Below are positions 29,908-38,200 of a stretch of 64,000 nucleotides of DNA, one piece after another. Every line of letters starts with the position of its first letter. Within the stretch, counting starts at the first letter, position 1. The notes beneath the pieces were generated by a model. It was not told the DNA's origin and made no database searches. It saw only the letters and a list, made by a program, of their open reading frames with translations. Both the position numbers and the translations under genes were made by a program. Source of the stretch: Pelomonas sp. Root1237 (lineage in GTDB: Bacteria; Pseudomonadota; Gammaproteobacteria; Burkholderiales; Burkholderiaceae_C); contig NZ_LMDK01000012.1 of the NCBI RefSeq assembly GCF_001425055.1, positions 844,205 through 908,204 of the forward strand, written 5' to 3'.

Positions 29908-31526
29908 GCGACGACGCCCATCCGCCGCGGGCGCCACCTGCCCAAGCACAGCAGCCTGACGAAGACGTCGGTGCCATCCGTGCGGAACTCCTGCGCCTGC
30001 GGCAAGACCTCGAAGAAGTGCAGCAGCAGTTCAGCGCCACGCAGACAGCGCAACTGCGGGACGCGAACGAGCAACTGGTGCTGGCGGTGATGCAAGCCGA
30101 GGCGATTGCCGAGGCGGCGACGGACAAGTTGATGGCGATGACGCGCATCACCCAGCGCGATGCCCTGACCGACACGCCCAATCGCGCGCTGATGCTGGAC
30201 CGGCTGCAGACAGCGTTGTCGATGGCCAAGCGCCGGCACACTCGCAGTGCGGTGCTGTTTGTCGACATCGATCGTTTCAAGCACATCAACGACAACTTCG
30301 GCCATCTGATCGGCGACGAGGCACTGAAGCTGGTCGCCCTGAATCTTGGGATGGCCGTGCGCGATTCGGACACCGTCAGTCGCCACAGCGGTGACGAGTT
30401 CCTGGTGCTCCTCGCCGAGATATCGAAAGCCGGTGACGCCGCCCAGATTGCGCTGAAGATGCTGCACGGGATTGCTGCCATCCGCATCGACAGCCTGCCC
30501 GCGTTCAGGGTCAGTGCCAGCGTCGGCATCGCGATCTACCCCGATGACGGTCGTACGGCCATGCAGCTCATCGACAAGGCCGATTCGGCCATGTACCGCG
30601 CCAAGAAGATGGGCGGTGCCATGTTCCAGTTCCACGGCGCAGAGGACGTGCCTGACAGCGGGCACGTGCCGGACTTCGGCGACACGCACGGTCTCGGGAC
30701 GCAGCCTGTGCCGCTGGATGCAACGCCCAGCCCGGATCTCCACCGTCATGCTTTGCGTGACGCCAACGAGCAATTGCTCCTGTCAGCGCTCGCATCCAGG
30801 GTATCGGAGGAGCGGGCCATGGGCGCGCATCAGCAGCATGTCATCCATTTGGCGATGGTCGCGCACGAATTGCGCAGCCCACTCGCACCACTGAGCAATG
30901 CCGCGGAGTTGCTGAGTCGAGCCCGCGGTGATGAAAGCCGGCATGCGTGGCTGCAGGAGGTCATCAAGCGGCAGGTCGCGCACATGACCCGCATCGTCAA
31001 TGACTTGCTGGATGGATCTCGCGCCGAGACAGGCAAGTTCCATCTGGTTTGCGGCAATGTTGACTTGGTGGAGATCCTTGGCGAGGTGGCCCAGTCCTGC
31101 CAACCGGCGATGGACGAGAAGCATCAGCGCCTGCGCGTTTCTCTTCCACAAGGCCCGCTGAACGTGCATGGCGATCCCGTGCGGCTCGAGCAAGTTTTTC
31201 GGAATCTGCTCGACAACGCGGTCAAGTACACGCGTGACCGGGGCCACATCGCCCTCACGGCTGCCGTGATCGATCGCGTGATCTCGGTCACCGTGTCGGA
31301 CAACGGCATCGGCATCGTGGCCGAGGCGCTGCCGCATGTATTCGACTTGTTCGTGCAAAACGAGCATGCGATGGCCATGCACCACGGCGGCCTGGGCATT
31401 GGCTTGGCGGTGGTGCGCGAGCTCGTAGAGGCCCATGGCGGCACAGTCGTGGCCGTCAGCGCGGGCCATGACAAGGGCAGCGAGTTCATCGTCAAGCTGC
31501 CCCTGGCCGCGCTTGCCACGCCTTGA
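29904..31526 (+). CDS. GGDEF-histidine kinase fusion protein
   Basis: The 540-residue cytoplasmic protein has a coiled coil (about 25-80) and a GGDEF domain with motif SGDEF at 162-166 and an RxxD inhibitory-site motif at 153-156. A linker and a histidine kinase follow, with phospho-His H321 (MVAHELRSPL) and ATP-binding motifs DNGIGI and GLGIGLAV. There is no transmembrane segment and no receiver domain. Ser in the first GGDEF position can be compatible with cyclase activity but needs testing. The fusion of a diguanylate cyclase domain to a kinase in one soluble chain is uncommon. It starts at a GTG overlapping the KaiC-like stop, so the KaiC-like ATPase is its likely input partner, as SasA or CikA are for KaiC in cyanobacteria (analogy only). 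Confidence 0.87.
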   Translation: MSDDAHPPRAPPAQAQQPDEDVGAIRAELLRLRQDLEEVQQQFSATQTAQLRDANEQLVLAVMQAEAIAEAATDKLMAMTRITQRDALTDTPNRALMLDRLQTALSMAKRRHTRSAVLFVDIDRFKHINDNFGHLIGDEALKLVALNLGMAVRDSDTVSRHSGDEFLVLLAEISKAGDAAQIALKMLHGIAAIRIDSLPAFRVSASVGIAIYPDDGRTAMQLIDKADSAMYRAKKMGGAMFQFHGAEDVPDSGHVPDFGDTHGLGTQPVPLDATPSPDLHRHALRDANEQLLLSALASRVSEERAMGAHQQHVIHLAMVAHELRSPLAPLSNAAELLSRARGDESRHAWLQEVIKRQVAHMTRIVNDLLDGSRAETGKFHLVCGNVDLVEILGEVAQSCQPAMDEKHQRLRVSLPQGPLNVHGDPVRLEQVFRNLLDNAVKYTRDRGHIALTAAVIDRVISVTVSDNGIGIVAEALPHVFDLFVQNEHAMAMHHGGLGIGLAVVRELVEAHGGTVVAVSAGHDKGSEFIVKLPLAALATP

Positions 31527-31583
31527 GTGGGGACGCAAGGCCGGCATACAGCAGGCGGCCTCGATGGCGGAGCTGCCCCGCGT

Positions 31584-32564
31584 TCAACCGAGTTTGCGGT
31601 CGCTGGGCCGCGCCAGGTAGAACCACTCGGTTCCCGGCGCGGACTTGGTGTTCGGGAACACGATGCGCCCCTCGCTCGGTGCCAGCACGGCCTCGCCGCT
31701 GGCGCGGGTGCCGATGCGCTGGCCCTTCGCGATGGCGTCGAAGCTGGCCCAGCTCTGCTCGAACTGGTCGCCCTCGGCTTCGCGGTCGATGACGTCGTAG
31801 AGCTGCAGCAGCTCAGGTGCCTGTGTGGGGCGGTGCGCCCCGACGGCACTCTCGTCCAGCATGCCGAGGAACACCAGCGAGCGCAGGATGGCCAGGCGGG
31901 CAACCTCGGGGCCGTTCGGGTCCAGGTGCTGGCCGCACTCCAGCGTGATGGCCCAGCCGCCGGTGGAGCGCATGTACTCGGTGGTGCCGACGCCGTAGTG
32001 CGGGTCGGAGATCAGCGAGGCGCGGCGCGAGCCGTCGTGCTCGCGCTGCTGGCGGCGCTGCAGTCCCAGGGCATAGGTCGACAGCCAACCCTCGACGATG
32101 CGGCCCACGCCCAGGCGCGCGGCCAGCGCCGATTCGGTCGCCTCCTGAGAGAAGGGCTCCAGCTCGCCGCTGTTGTTGCGCGGGCCGATCATCGCGAACG
32201 CCGGGCCCTGGCCCTGGAAGCTGTGCAGGTCCAGGATGCCGTCGTGCTGCGCGATCAAGGCACAGAGCTGGCGGGCGATGCGGTCCTCGAAATCATGCGC
32301 GATGACCGGCGGGCGCAGGTTGCGGTTGAGGTTGCGGTCGCCTTCGCGGCGGTTCAGCTGGTGGGCCAGCGGGTTGACGATGGGCACCAGGGTCAGCGTG
32401 CCGCGCAGCAGCGTCAGCTCGCCGGCATCGAGCTGGCGAACGATCTCGGCCATGGCTTTGGTGCCATGGATTTCGTTGCCATGCACAGCGCCGGTGACGA
32501 GGAAACGCGGGCCAGGTTGCAGGCCGGCGAACTGGTGGACACGGATGTGGGTGGGCTGGTTCAT
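31584..32564 (-). CDS. M14-type zinc amidohydrolase (succinylglutamate desuccinylase/aspartoacylase family)
   Basis: The 326-residue enzyme has the family zinc ligands in GAVHGNEIHG (H28, E31), NRREGDRNLNRNL for substrate carboxylate binding, and DLHSFQGQG, where the third ligand resides. The C-terminal beta-domain ends FPNTKSAPGTEWFYLARP. The family hydrolyses N-acyl amino acids. AstE itself is unlikely since no other ast genes are near. The start ATG at 32564 overlaps the upstream PIG-L stop by four bases, so the two hydrolases form a pair. Confidence 0.85.
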   Translation of the reverse strand: MNQPTHIRVHQFAGLQPGPRFLVTGAVHGNEIHGTKAMAEIVRQLDAGELTLLRGTLTLVPIVNPLAHQLNRREGDRNLNRNLRPPVIAHDFEDRIARQLCALIAQHDGILDLHSFQGQGPAFAMIGPRNNSGELEPFSQEATESALAARLGVGRIVEGWLSTYALGLQRRQQREHDGSRRASLISDPHYGVGTTEYMRSTGGWAITLECGQHLDPNGPEVARLAILRSLVFLGMLDESAVGAHRPTQAPELLQLYDVIDREAEGDQFEQSWASFDAIAKGQRIGTRASGEAVLAPSEGRIVFPNTKSAPGTEWFYLARPSDRKLG

Positions 32565-33412
32565 GACTGGAGCAGGGCGGAAGACAGGGCCTTGTCGGCG
32601 GAGAAGACGCGGCGCGGCAGTTCGGCGGCGGGCTGGCCGGCGCGGTAGGCAACGAGGCGATAGAGGGTGGCGAATGCGAAGTCGGGCGGCTCCTCGCCGG
32701 CGCCCAGCACCAGCTCGCCACCGCGGCGCACGGCGTCGGCCAGGAAGGCGGGCAGGCGCAGGTGATAGGGGTTGCGCTCGATCTCGCCGGTGTGGCGCTC
32801 CAGCGCGGCGATGAGGCGGGCGGTGTCGGCGATATTGGTCTGCACCAGCGCATTGGGTGCCGACTGCGTGGACCAGAACTCGGTGTGGGCCAGCACCGCG
32901 TCCAGGCGTGCGGCGGCCAGCGCTTCGGCGACGAGGCGGTAGACGCCGCGGTGGCTGGGGTTGTCGTCCAGCGCATGCGGTGCCAGCACAAGGGCCGGGC
33001 GATGCCGGGCCAGCAGCGCGGCGATGGTGTCGACATGGACCTGCCACAGCTGCGGCTCGCGTTCGGCCGTGTCGGCGCGCACGTCCGACAGGCCGTCCTC
33101 GCCAACGCGGATGCAGTCGAAGCCCAGCACGCCGCAGGCGTCCTGCAACTCGACCCAGCGCGACTCGCGGCGTTCGGGGTTGCTGCCCAGGGTCACGGCG
33201 ACATTGCCGACCCGCCAGCCGGCCTCCTGCTGAAGCCGCAGCGGCAGGGCGCCGACGATGCATTCATCGTCGGGGTGGGGCGCGAAGATCAGGCAATGGC
33301 CGGGGCTTGGCTCGCGGCCGGGCGCGGTCACGCGGTCGGGCGGGTTGCCCAGCAGCTCGGCAAAGCGGGAAAGGTGCTCGCGCCAGCGCGCGAGATCGGC
33401 ATCCAGGGACAT
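32561..33412 (-). CDS. PIG-L family (LmbE-like) zinc deacetylase
   Basis: The 283-residue protein has the PIG-L/LmbE zinc motif APHPDDE at residues 44-50 and the second His site in DDNPSHRGVY. Members remove N-acetyl groups from GlcNAc-linked substrates, as in MshB, BshB or antibiotic pathways. No sugar-transferase gene is adjacent, so the substrate is open. It is coupled downstream to the M14-type amidohydrolase; together they could act in sequence on an N-acylated compound (inference). Upstream lies a long inverted repeat. Confidence 0.86.
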   Translation of the reverse strand: MSLDADLARWREHLSRFAELLGNPPDRVTAPGREPSPGHCLIFAPHPDDECIVGALPLRLQQEAGWRVGNVAVTLGSNPERRESRWVELQDACGVLGFDCIRVGEDGLSDVRADTAEREPQLWQVHVDTIAALLARHRPALVLAPHALDDNPSHRGVYRLVAEALAAARLDAVLAHTEFWSTQSAPNALVQTNIADTARLIAALERHTGEIERNPYHLRLPAFLADAVRRGGELVLGAGEEPPDFAFATLYRLVAYRAGQPAAELPRRVFSADKALSSALLQS

Positions 33413-33433
33413 GCCGGCATCCTACAGAGAGTA

Positions 33434-33698
33434 GGAGCCAGCGAGGCCGTGAGCGTGGCCCGCGTTGGGTCTGGCGTGGGGGCAGGCAAGGCGCGAGGAG
33501 GCCGCGGGCTCGCGCCCACAACGACGAGCAACGCCGCATGCGCCCACGCCAGACCCAACCCGGAGGGCCGGGGCGATTTGCGGCACCCGGCGGCGTTGCC
33601 GGCTCCTTGCGTGGCGCCCGCCACGCCGCGTCACCTGCGCCTTGCCGGCCACCGCAACTCGCCCCGGCGCGGGCCGCGCTCACGGCCTCGCTGGCTCC
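33434..33698. repeat. Nested inverted repeat between the PIG-L and EamA genes
   Basis: Outer arms of about 31 bases, 33434-33464 and 33668-33698, are reverse complements with a single mismatch. Inside, 33464-33484 and 33539-33559 form a second pair of about 21 bases, also with one mismatch. The right outer arm contains the last codons and stop of the EamA gene. The rest of the spacer has no open reading frame I would support. The structure suggests an intergenic REP/MITE-like element or a long hairpin. Confidence 0.75.
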
Positions 33699-34573
33699 TT
33701 GGCCGGCCATGTCGCCAGCAGCACACCCAATAAGGCCAGGCCATAGGCCAGGGCCTGAAGGGCGGAGATGGATTCACCGAGAGCCAGGCCGATCAGCGCC
33801 GTGCTGATCGGCAGAAAGACCATGAAGACCCCCGCCTTGGCCGCCGGCAACCCCTTCAGGCCAGCCATCCACAGCCAGACGGTGATGACGCTGGCCGTGG
33901 CGGCGTAGTAGCCCAGCAGCGCCCAGTCCAGCACGCGCGGCGCGCCGAAATCGAAGCTCAGGGCCTGCCAGATGGCCAGTGGCGCGACGAGCACCAGGCC
34001 CCAGAGGTTGATCAGGGCGCTGATGCGCTTCGGGCCCAGGCCGGCGGTCAGCTTCTTGCCGATGACGACATAGCAGCCCTCGCAGAACACGGCCGCGAGC
34101 AGCAGCAGCGCGCCCACCGGCGTCGTCTCAGCGCCGCCACCCTGTTTGCCGCTGGCCACCAGCGCAATGCCGCCGACCGCGCAGGCGATGCCGGCCAGCA
34201 CGCGGCCGCCGAGGCGCTCACGCAGGAAGGCCCAGCTCAGCAGCGCCACCGCCGCCGGGATGCCGGCCATGATGACGCCGGCGACGACGGCCGAACTCTG
34301 CCGCAGCCCGAACAGCATGCAGATGGAGAACAGGAAGTTGCCGAGGAAGGATTCGAGGAAGAGCAACCAGCGCGAACGCGCATCCAGCGGCGCTTCGTGG
34401 GCAGGCTTCTTCAGCCAGGGCAGCATCAGCACGGCCGCGAAGCCGAAGCGCAGGCCGGCGAGCAGGAAGATGGGAAAGGCAGCCACCAGCAGCTTGGACA
34501 GGCCGACATAGCTGCCGACCAGGCTGGTGCTAGCTGCCAGCAGCGCGTAGGCGCGCCAGGGGACGGGATGCAT
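33680..34573 (-). CDS. EamA/DMT-family transporter
   Basis: This is a 297-residue ten-segment membrane protein of the drug/metabolite transporter family, starting WRAYALLAASTSLVGSYVG with two EamA repeats. The C-terminus ends AKEPARP inside the arm of the inverted repeat, so these last codons may derive from the repeat. It is related to, but clearly different from, the two other EamA proteins in the window. Substrate unknown. It lies in the same direction as the PIG-L gene, 267 bases upstream of it. Confidence 0.86.
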   Translation of the reverse strand: MHPVPWRAYALLAASTSLVGSYVGLSKLLVAAFPIFLLAGLRFGFAAVLMLPWLKKPAHEAPLDARSRWLLFLESFLGNFLFSICMLFGLRQSSAVVAGVIMAGIPAAVALLSWAFLRERLGGRVLAGIACAVGGIALVASGKQGGGAETTPVGALLLLAAVFCEGCYVVIGKKLTAGLGPKRISALINLWGLVLVAPLAIWQALSFDFGAPRVLDWALLGYYAATASVITVWLWMAGLKGLPAAKAGVFMVFLPISTALIGLALGESISALQALAYGLALLGVLLATWPAKEPARP

Positions 34574-34627
34574 TTGCTATTGGCTTTCGGGCCGAGCGCC
34601 GGGCCGCTCCCTAGCCGGCCCGCTTTG

Positions 34628-34706
34628 GCGATGTGCTTGCGGCTCAATGCCGCAAGCATCGCCGTCCCCGCGGGGGACCGACCAGGCCTGCCGGCGTTCA
34701 GCCGGC
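34628..34706. repeat. Cluster of hairpins between the EamA and esterase-like genes
   Basis: The 152-base spacer holds three hairpins: a long stem pairing 34628-34643 with 34649-34663, a palindrome at 34664-34678, and GCCGGC at 34690-34695 paired with 34701-34706. None has a clear U-tract on either strand, so they look like repeat elements more than simple terminators. Confidence 0.5.
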
Positions 34707-34725
34707 GCAAGACTGGGCGAGGGGC

Positions 34726-35874
34726 TCATTCAACCGTGAAGGCCAGGAACTGCGTGAACTGCGCGGGATTGAAGTTGTTGTCGGACACCAGGATCAGCGT
34801 GCGCTTGCCTTCCAGCATCGGACCGAACGTGATGCCTTCGATGTTGTCCAGGGCCAGCACGCTGCCGTCGTCGTTCTTCAGCGACGACAGGTCCAGCAGC
34901 ATGGTGCGCTTGACGGGCACGACCTCGTGGCCCTTGATGCTGGACCAACCCGACACATCGGTCGCGCCGCGTGTGTCGATCAGGTAGAGCTTGATGGTGT
35001 TGCTGGTGGGCTGCTTGGTCAGCGCCGCGATGCCCGGCGTCACGGCGCCGACGGCGAAGGCGCGCTCGATGACGATGAACTCATGGGCCGACAGGGCCAG
35101 CATGTCGGGCACGCCGTTGGTGGCGAAATCGCCCTGGCGCGCCGGCGGGAAGGGCACCGGGCCGACGTCGTAGATGTATTCGGCGCCGGCCTTGCCGCTG
35201 TCCAGGTCGAAGGACAGCATGCGCGCGCGGCTGCCGCGGCCCACGGCCGTGGGCAGGCTGTCCTGGGCCAGGCCGTTCTCGCTCATCGTCCACAGCGTCT
35301 TGCCGTCGGGCGTGATGGCGATACTCTCGAAGGCGAGGTTGTTGTAGACGCCCACGTCGCCGGGCGTGATGCCGCCGGCGCTGCCCAGCGGGTTGTAGTA
35401 GCCCGGTACCGGGAATTCGCCGGCCGGCTTGCCGTCGGGGCTCATGCGGCGCACGGTCGGGTTCTGCAAGGAGCTGGAGACGCGCTGGCCCTCGTTGGCC
35501 CAGTAGATGAGGTTGCGCTTGGCGTCCAGGCGCAGGCTCTCGGGGTCGACCTGGTTGCGGCCAAAGGGCTGGCCGTCGAGGTCGAGAATGGTGGTCATGC
35601 TGACCCAGGCCACGCCGGCCTCACCGGGGTTGGCGCTGCGGCGGAACTTGGACAGGTCCAGGCTCAGCTCGTAGTAGCGCGCCGGCGCGCGGTCGCTGCG
35701 GTCATCGCAGATGGCCAGGTAGCGGCCGGTGGCGGGCACATAGTCGATGCTGGACAGGCCACCGACCGGCACCCCGCGGAAGCTCGCACTCGTCGGCACG
35801 ATCTGCTGGCCGATGTAGTTCAGGGTCTGTGCGTGGGCGGACCCTGCAAGCAGCAGGGCGAGTAGCCATTTCAT
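34726..35874 (-). CDS. Secreted esterase-like-activity-of-phytase family protein
   Basis: The 382-residue protein has a signal peptide (about 1-15, ending SAHA) and a beta-propeller-like sequence of the phytase-like (PF13449) type. Supporting segments are GGLSSIDYVPATGRYLAICDDRS near the start, DPESLRLD, NLAFESIAITPDGKTLW and DNIEGITFGPML. These proteins are predicted phosphoesterases or phytase-like enzymes; activity is usually unproven. It is the gene downstream of the aminotransferase on the minus strand, with a -10-like element overlapping the aminotransferase stop, so it may have its own promoter. Confidence 0.85.
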   Translation of the reverse strand: MKWLLALLLAGSAHAQTLNYIGQQIVPTSASFRGVPVGGLSSIDYVPATGRYLAICDDRSDRAPARYYELSLDLSKFRRSANPGEAGVAWVSMTTILDLDGQPFGRNQVDPESLRLDAKRNLIYWANEGQRVSSSLQNPTVRRMSPDGKPAGEFPVPGYYNPLGSAGGITPGDVGVYNNLAFESIAITPDGKTLWTMSENGLAQDSLPTAVGRGSRARMLSFDLDSGKAGAEYIYDVGPVPFPPARQGDFATNGVPDMLALSAHEFIVIERAFAVGAVTPGIAALTKQPTSNTIKLYLIDTRGATDVSGWSSIKGHEVVPVKRTMLLDLSSLKNDDGSVLALDNIEGITFGPMLEGKRTLILVSDNNFNPAQFTQFLAFTVE

Positions 35875-35928
35875 TGGGAAAACTCCAGGGCGGGGCCGCG
35901 GCGCCGGTACTGCCGCCACGGGGCGCGG

Positions 35929-35934
35929 ATTATG
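35929..35934 (-). promoter_or_regulatory. Candidate -10 element for the esterase-like gene
   Basis: Minus-strand CATAAT followed by CCGCG overlaps the stop codon of the aminotransferase gene and lies 54 bases before the ATG at 35874. It belongs to the recurrent motif group described in the findings. Confidence 0.35.
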
Positions 35935-37246
35935 CGGCGCGACGCAGGGCGCCTCTGAGCGTGTCGACGATGCGTTCGATGTGGCCACTCTCGATGATGA
36001 GCGGCGGCGACAGCGCCACGGTGTCACCGGTCGTGCGGATCAGCAGGCCCTTGTCCCAGCAGTCCAGGAAGACGTTGAAGGCGCGCTTGGCCGGCTGGCC
36101 GTCCAGCGGCTTCAACTCGATGCCGCCGACCAGGCCGATATTGCGCACGTCGATGACATTGGGCTCCTCGCGTAGCGAGTGCAGCGCCTTGGCGAACTCG
36201 CCTTCCATGCGCGCGGCGCGGGTCAGCAGGTCGTCGTCGGCGTAGGTGTCCAGCGTGGCGATGCCGGCGGCGCAGGCCAGCGGGTGGGCCGAGTAGGTGT
36301 AGCCGTGGAAGAACTCGATCAGGTGCTCGGGCCCGGTCATGAAGGCATCGTGGATCTTCTGCTGCGCGAACACCGCGCCCATGGGCACGCAGCCGTTGGT
36401 GATGCCCTTGGCCACCGTCATCAGGTCGGGCGTGACGCCAAAGGTCTGGGCAGCAAACGGCTTGCCGGTGCGGCCGAAGCCGGTGATGACCTCGTCGAAG
36501 ATCAGCAGGATGCCGTGCTTGTCGCAGATCTCGCGCAGGCGCTGCAGATAGCCCTGGGGCGGCAGCAGCACACCGGTGGAGCCAGCCACCGGCTCGACGA
36601 TGACGGCGGCAATCGTCGACGCGTCATGCAGGGCGACCAGGCGCTCCAGGTCCTCGGCGAACTCGGCGCCATGCGGCGGGATGCCGACCGAGAAGGCGTT
36701 GCGCGCCGGGTCGTGGGTGTGGCGGATGTGGTCGACGCCGGCCAGCAGGCTGCCGAACATCTTGCGGTTGGCCACCATGCCGCCCACCGAGATGCCTCCG
36801 AAGTTGACGCCGTGATAGCCGCGCTCGCGGCCGATCAGGCGGGTGCGGGCGCCTTCGCCGCGCACGCGGTGGTAGGCGATGGCCATCTTCAGCGCGGTGT
36901 CCACCGACTCGGAGCCCGAGTTGGTGAAGAACACGCGGTTCATGCCGGTGGGGGCGATGGCCGCCAGCCGCTCGGCCAGCTCGAAGGCCTTGGGGTGGCC
37001 CATCTGGAAGGGCGGCGCGAAGTCCAGCTCGGCGGCCTGCTCCTGGATGGCCTTGACGATCTTGGCGCGGTTGTGGCCCGCATTGACGCACCACAGGCCC
37101 GCGATGCCGTCGAGGATCTCGCGGCCCTTGTCGTCGCGGAAATACATGCCATCGGCTTGCGTCAGCAGACGCGGCGCCTGCTTGAACTGCCGGTTGGCAG
37201 TGAAGGGCATCCAATAGGCGTCAAGCTTGGAAACGTCAGCGCTCAT
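35930..37246 (-). CDS. PLP-dependent omega-amino acid--pyruvate aminotransferase (class III)
   Basis: The 438-residue class III aminotransferase has the PLP Lys in VAKGITNG (K280), the FDEVITGFGRTGKPFA motif with the cofactor Asp, and SGSESVDTALKMA for phosphate binding. The start LDAYWMPFTANRQFK and the IAGLWCVNAGHNR stretch are typical of beta-alanine (omega-amino acid):pyruvate transaminases. It likely moves amino groups from beta-alanine, gamma-aminobutyrate or amines to pyruvate. GAGGAG precedes the ATG at 37246. An EamA transporter gene lies just upstream in the same direction, which may carry a related metabolite. Confidence 0.92.
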   Translation of the reverse strand: MSADVSKLDAYWMPFTANRQFKQAPRLLTQADGMYFRDDKGREILDGIAGLWCVNAGHNRAKIVKAIQEQAAELDFAPPFQMGHPKAFELAERLAAIAPTGMNRVFFTNSGSESVDTALKMAIAYHRVRGEGARTRLIGRERGYHGVNFGGISVGGMVANRKMFGSLLAGVDHIRHTHDPARNAFSVGIPPHGAEFAEDLERLVALHDASTIAAVIVEPVAGSTGVLLPPQGYLQRLREICDKHGILLIFDEVITGFGRTGKPFAAQTFGVTPDLMTVAKGITNGCVPMGAVFAQQKIHDAFMTGPEHLIEFFHGYTYSAHPLACAAGIATLDTYADDDLLTRAARMEGEFAKALHSLREEPNVIDVRNIGLVGGIELKPLDGQPAKRAFNVFLDCWDKGLLIRTTGDTVALSPPLIIESGHIERIVDTLRGALRRAA

Positions 37247-37282
37247 GCGGGGCTCCTCGACAAAGGAGCCCAAAGTCTAGAG

Positions 37283-38200
37283 TCAATTTGACGGGTTGGT
37301 CAGAATTTGCCGTTGCCTCAGGGTTCTCACCAGCGGCGTCAGCTGCACGAGCAGGATGCAGGCGAGCATCAGGCCGCAGCCGATCAGCCCGGCGGTGTTG
37401 AGCCGCTCGCCGAGCAGCGCATAGCCGAAGGCGGCGGCGAACAGGGTCTCGGCCGACAGGATGATGGCCGCGTCCGCCGCATGGGCGTAGCGCTGGGCCA
37501 CCACCTGGGCCGTGAAGGCGATGCCGACCGAGACGATGCCGGTGTAGGCAATGGGCCAGGCGGCAGCGACCAGGCCGCTCCAGTGCACCGGCTCCATGCC
37601 GAAGGCCGCGATCAGCGACAGCACGCCGCAGACAGCGAACTGGCCACTGGCTACAAGAAAGGGAGCGCCCATGCGGTCGGCCCAGCGGCCCACCATCAGC
37701 ACATGCACCGCCCAGGGAATGGCCGAGCCGGCCACCCACAGGTCACCCAGGCCGATGCGCAGCTCATGCGCGCCCGACAGCAGGAAGGCGCCCACCAGGC
37801 AACCCGCAGCCGCCGGCCAGACCGACCAGTGCGCCACCTGGCGCAGCAGCAGCCAGGCCAGTACCGGCACGAGAGGCACGTAGACCGCGGTCAGGAAGCC
37901 GGCATTGGTCACGCTGGTGTACTGGATGCCGACCTGCTGCATGACGGCGCCCAGCGTCATCAAGAGGCCCAGGCCGGCAATGTGCAGGCCGTCCAGCTTC
38001 ACCAGCGGCCGGCCTTCGCGGCCCAGGCGGCGCCACTCCAGCAGGGCAAAAGGCAGCACGACGAGGGCGCCGATCAGGAAGCGCACGCCGGTGAAGAGCA
38101 GGGGGCCGACGTTGGCCATGCCGCGGTTCTGCGCGACGAAGGCCGAGCCCCAGATCAGCGCGACGAAGGTGAGCAGCAGATTGGCATGGAACCGCGTCAT
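37283..38200 (-). CDS. EamA/DMT-family transporter
   Basis: This 305-residue ten-segment inner-membrane protein has two EamA repeats; LTFVALIWGSAFVAQNRGM begins the first and IPWAVHVLMVGRWADR the second. The ATG at 38200 overlaps the DUF455 stop by four bases, so translation is coupled to the upstream gene. Substrate unknown. Confidence 0.87.
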   Translation of the reverse strand: MTRFHANLLLTFVALIWGSAFVAQNRGMANVGPLLFTGVRFLIGALVVLPFALLEWRRLGREGRPLVKLDGLHIAGLGLLMTLGAVMQQVGIQYTSVTNAGFLTAVYVPLVPVLAWLLLRQVAHWSVWPAAAGCLVGAFLLSGAHELRIGLGDLWVAGSAIPWAVHVLMVGRWADRMGAPFLVASGQFAVCGVLSLIAAFGMEPVHWSGLVAAAWPIAYTGIVSVGIAFTAQVVAQRYAHAADAAIILSAETLFAAAFGYALLGERLNTAGLIGCGLMLACILLVQLTPLVRTLRQRQILTNPSN

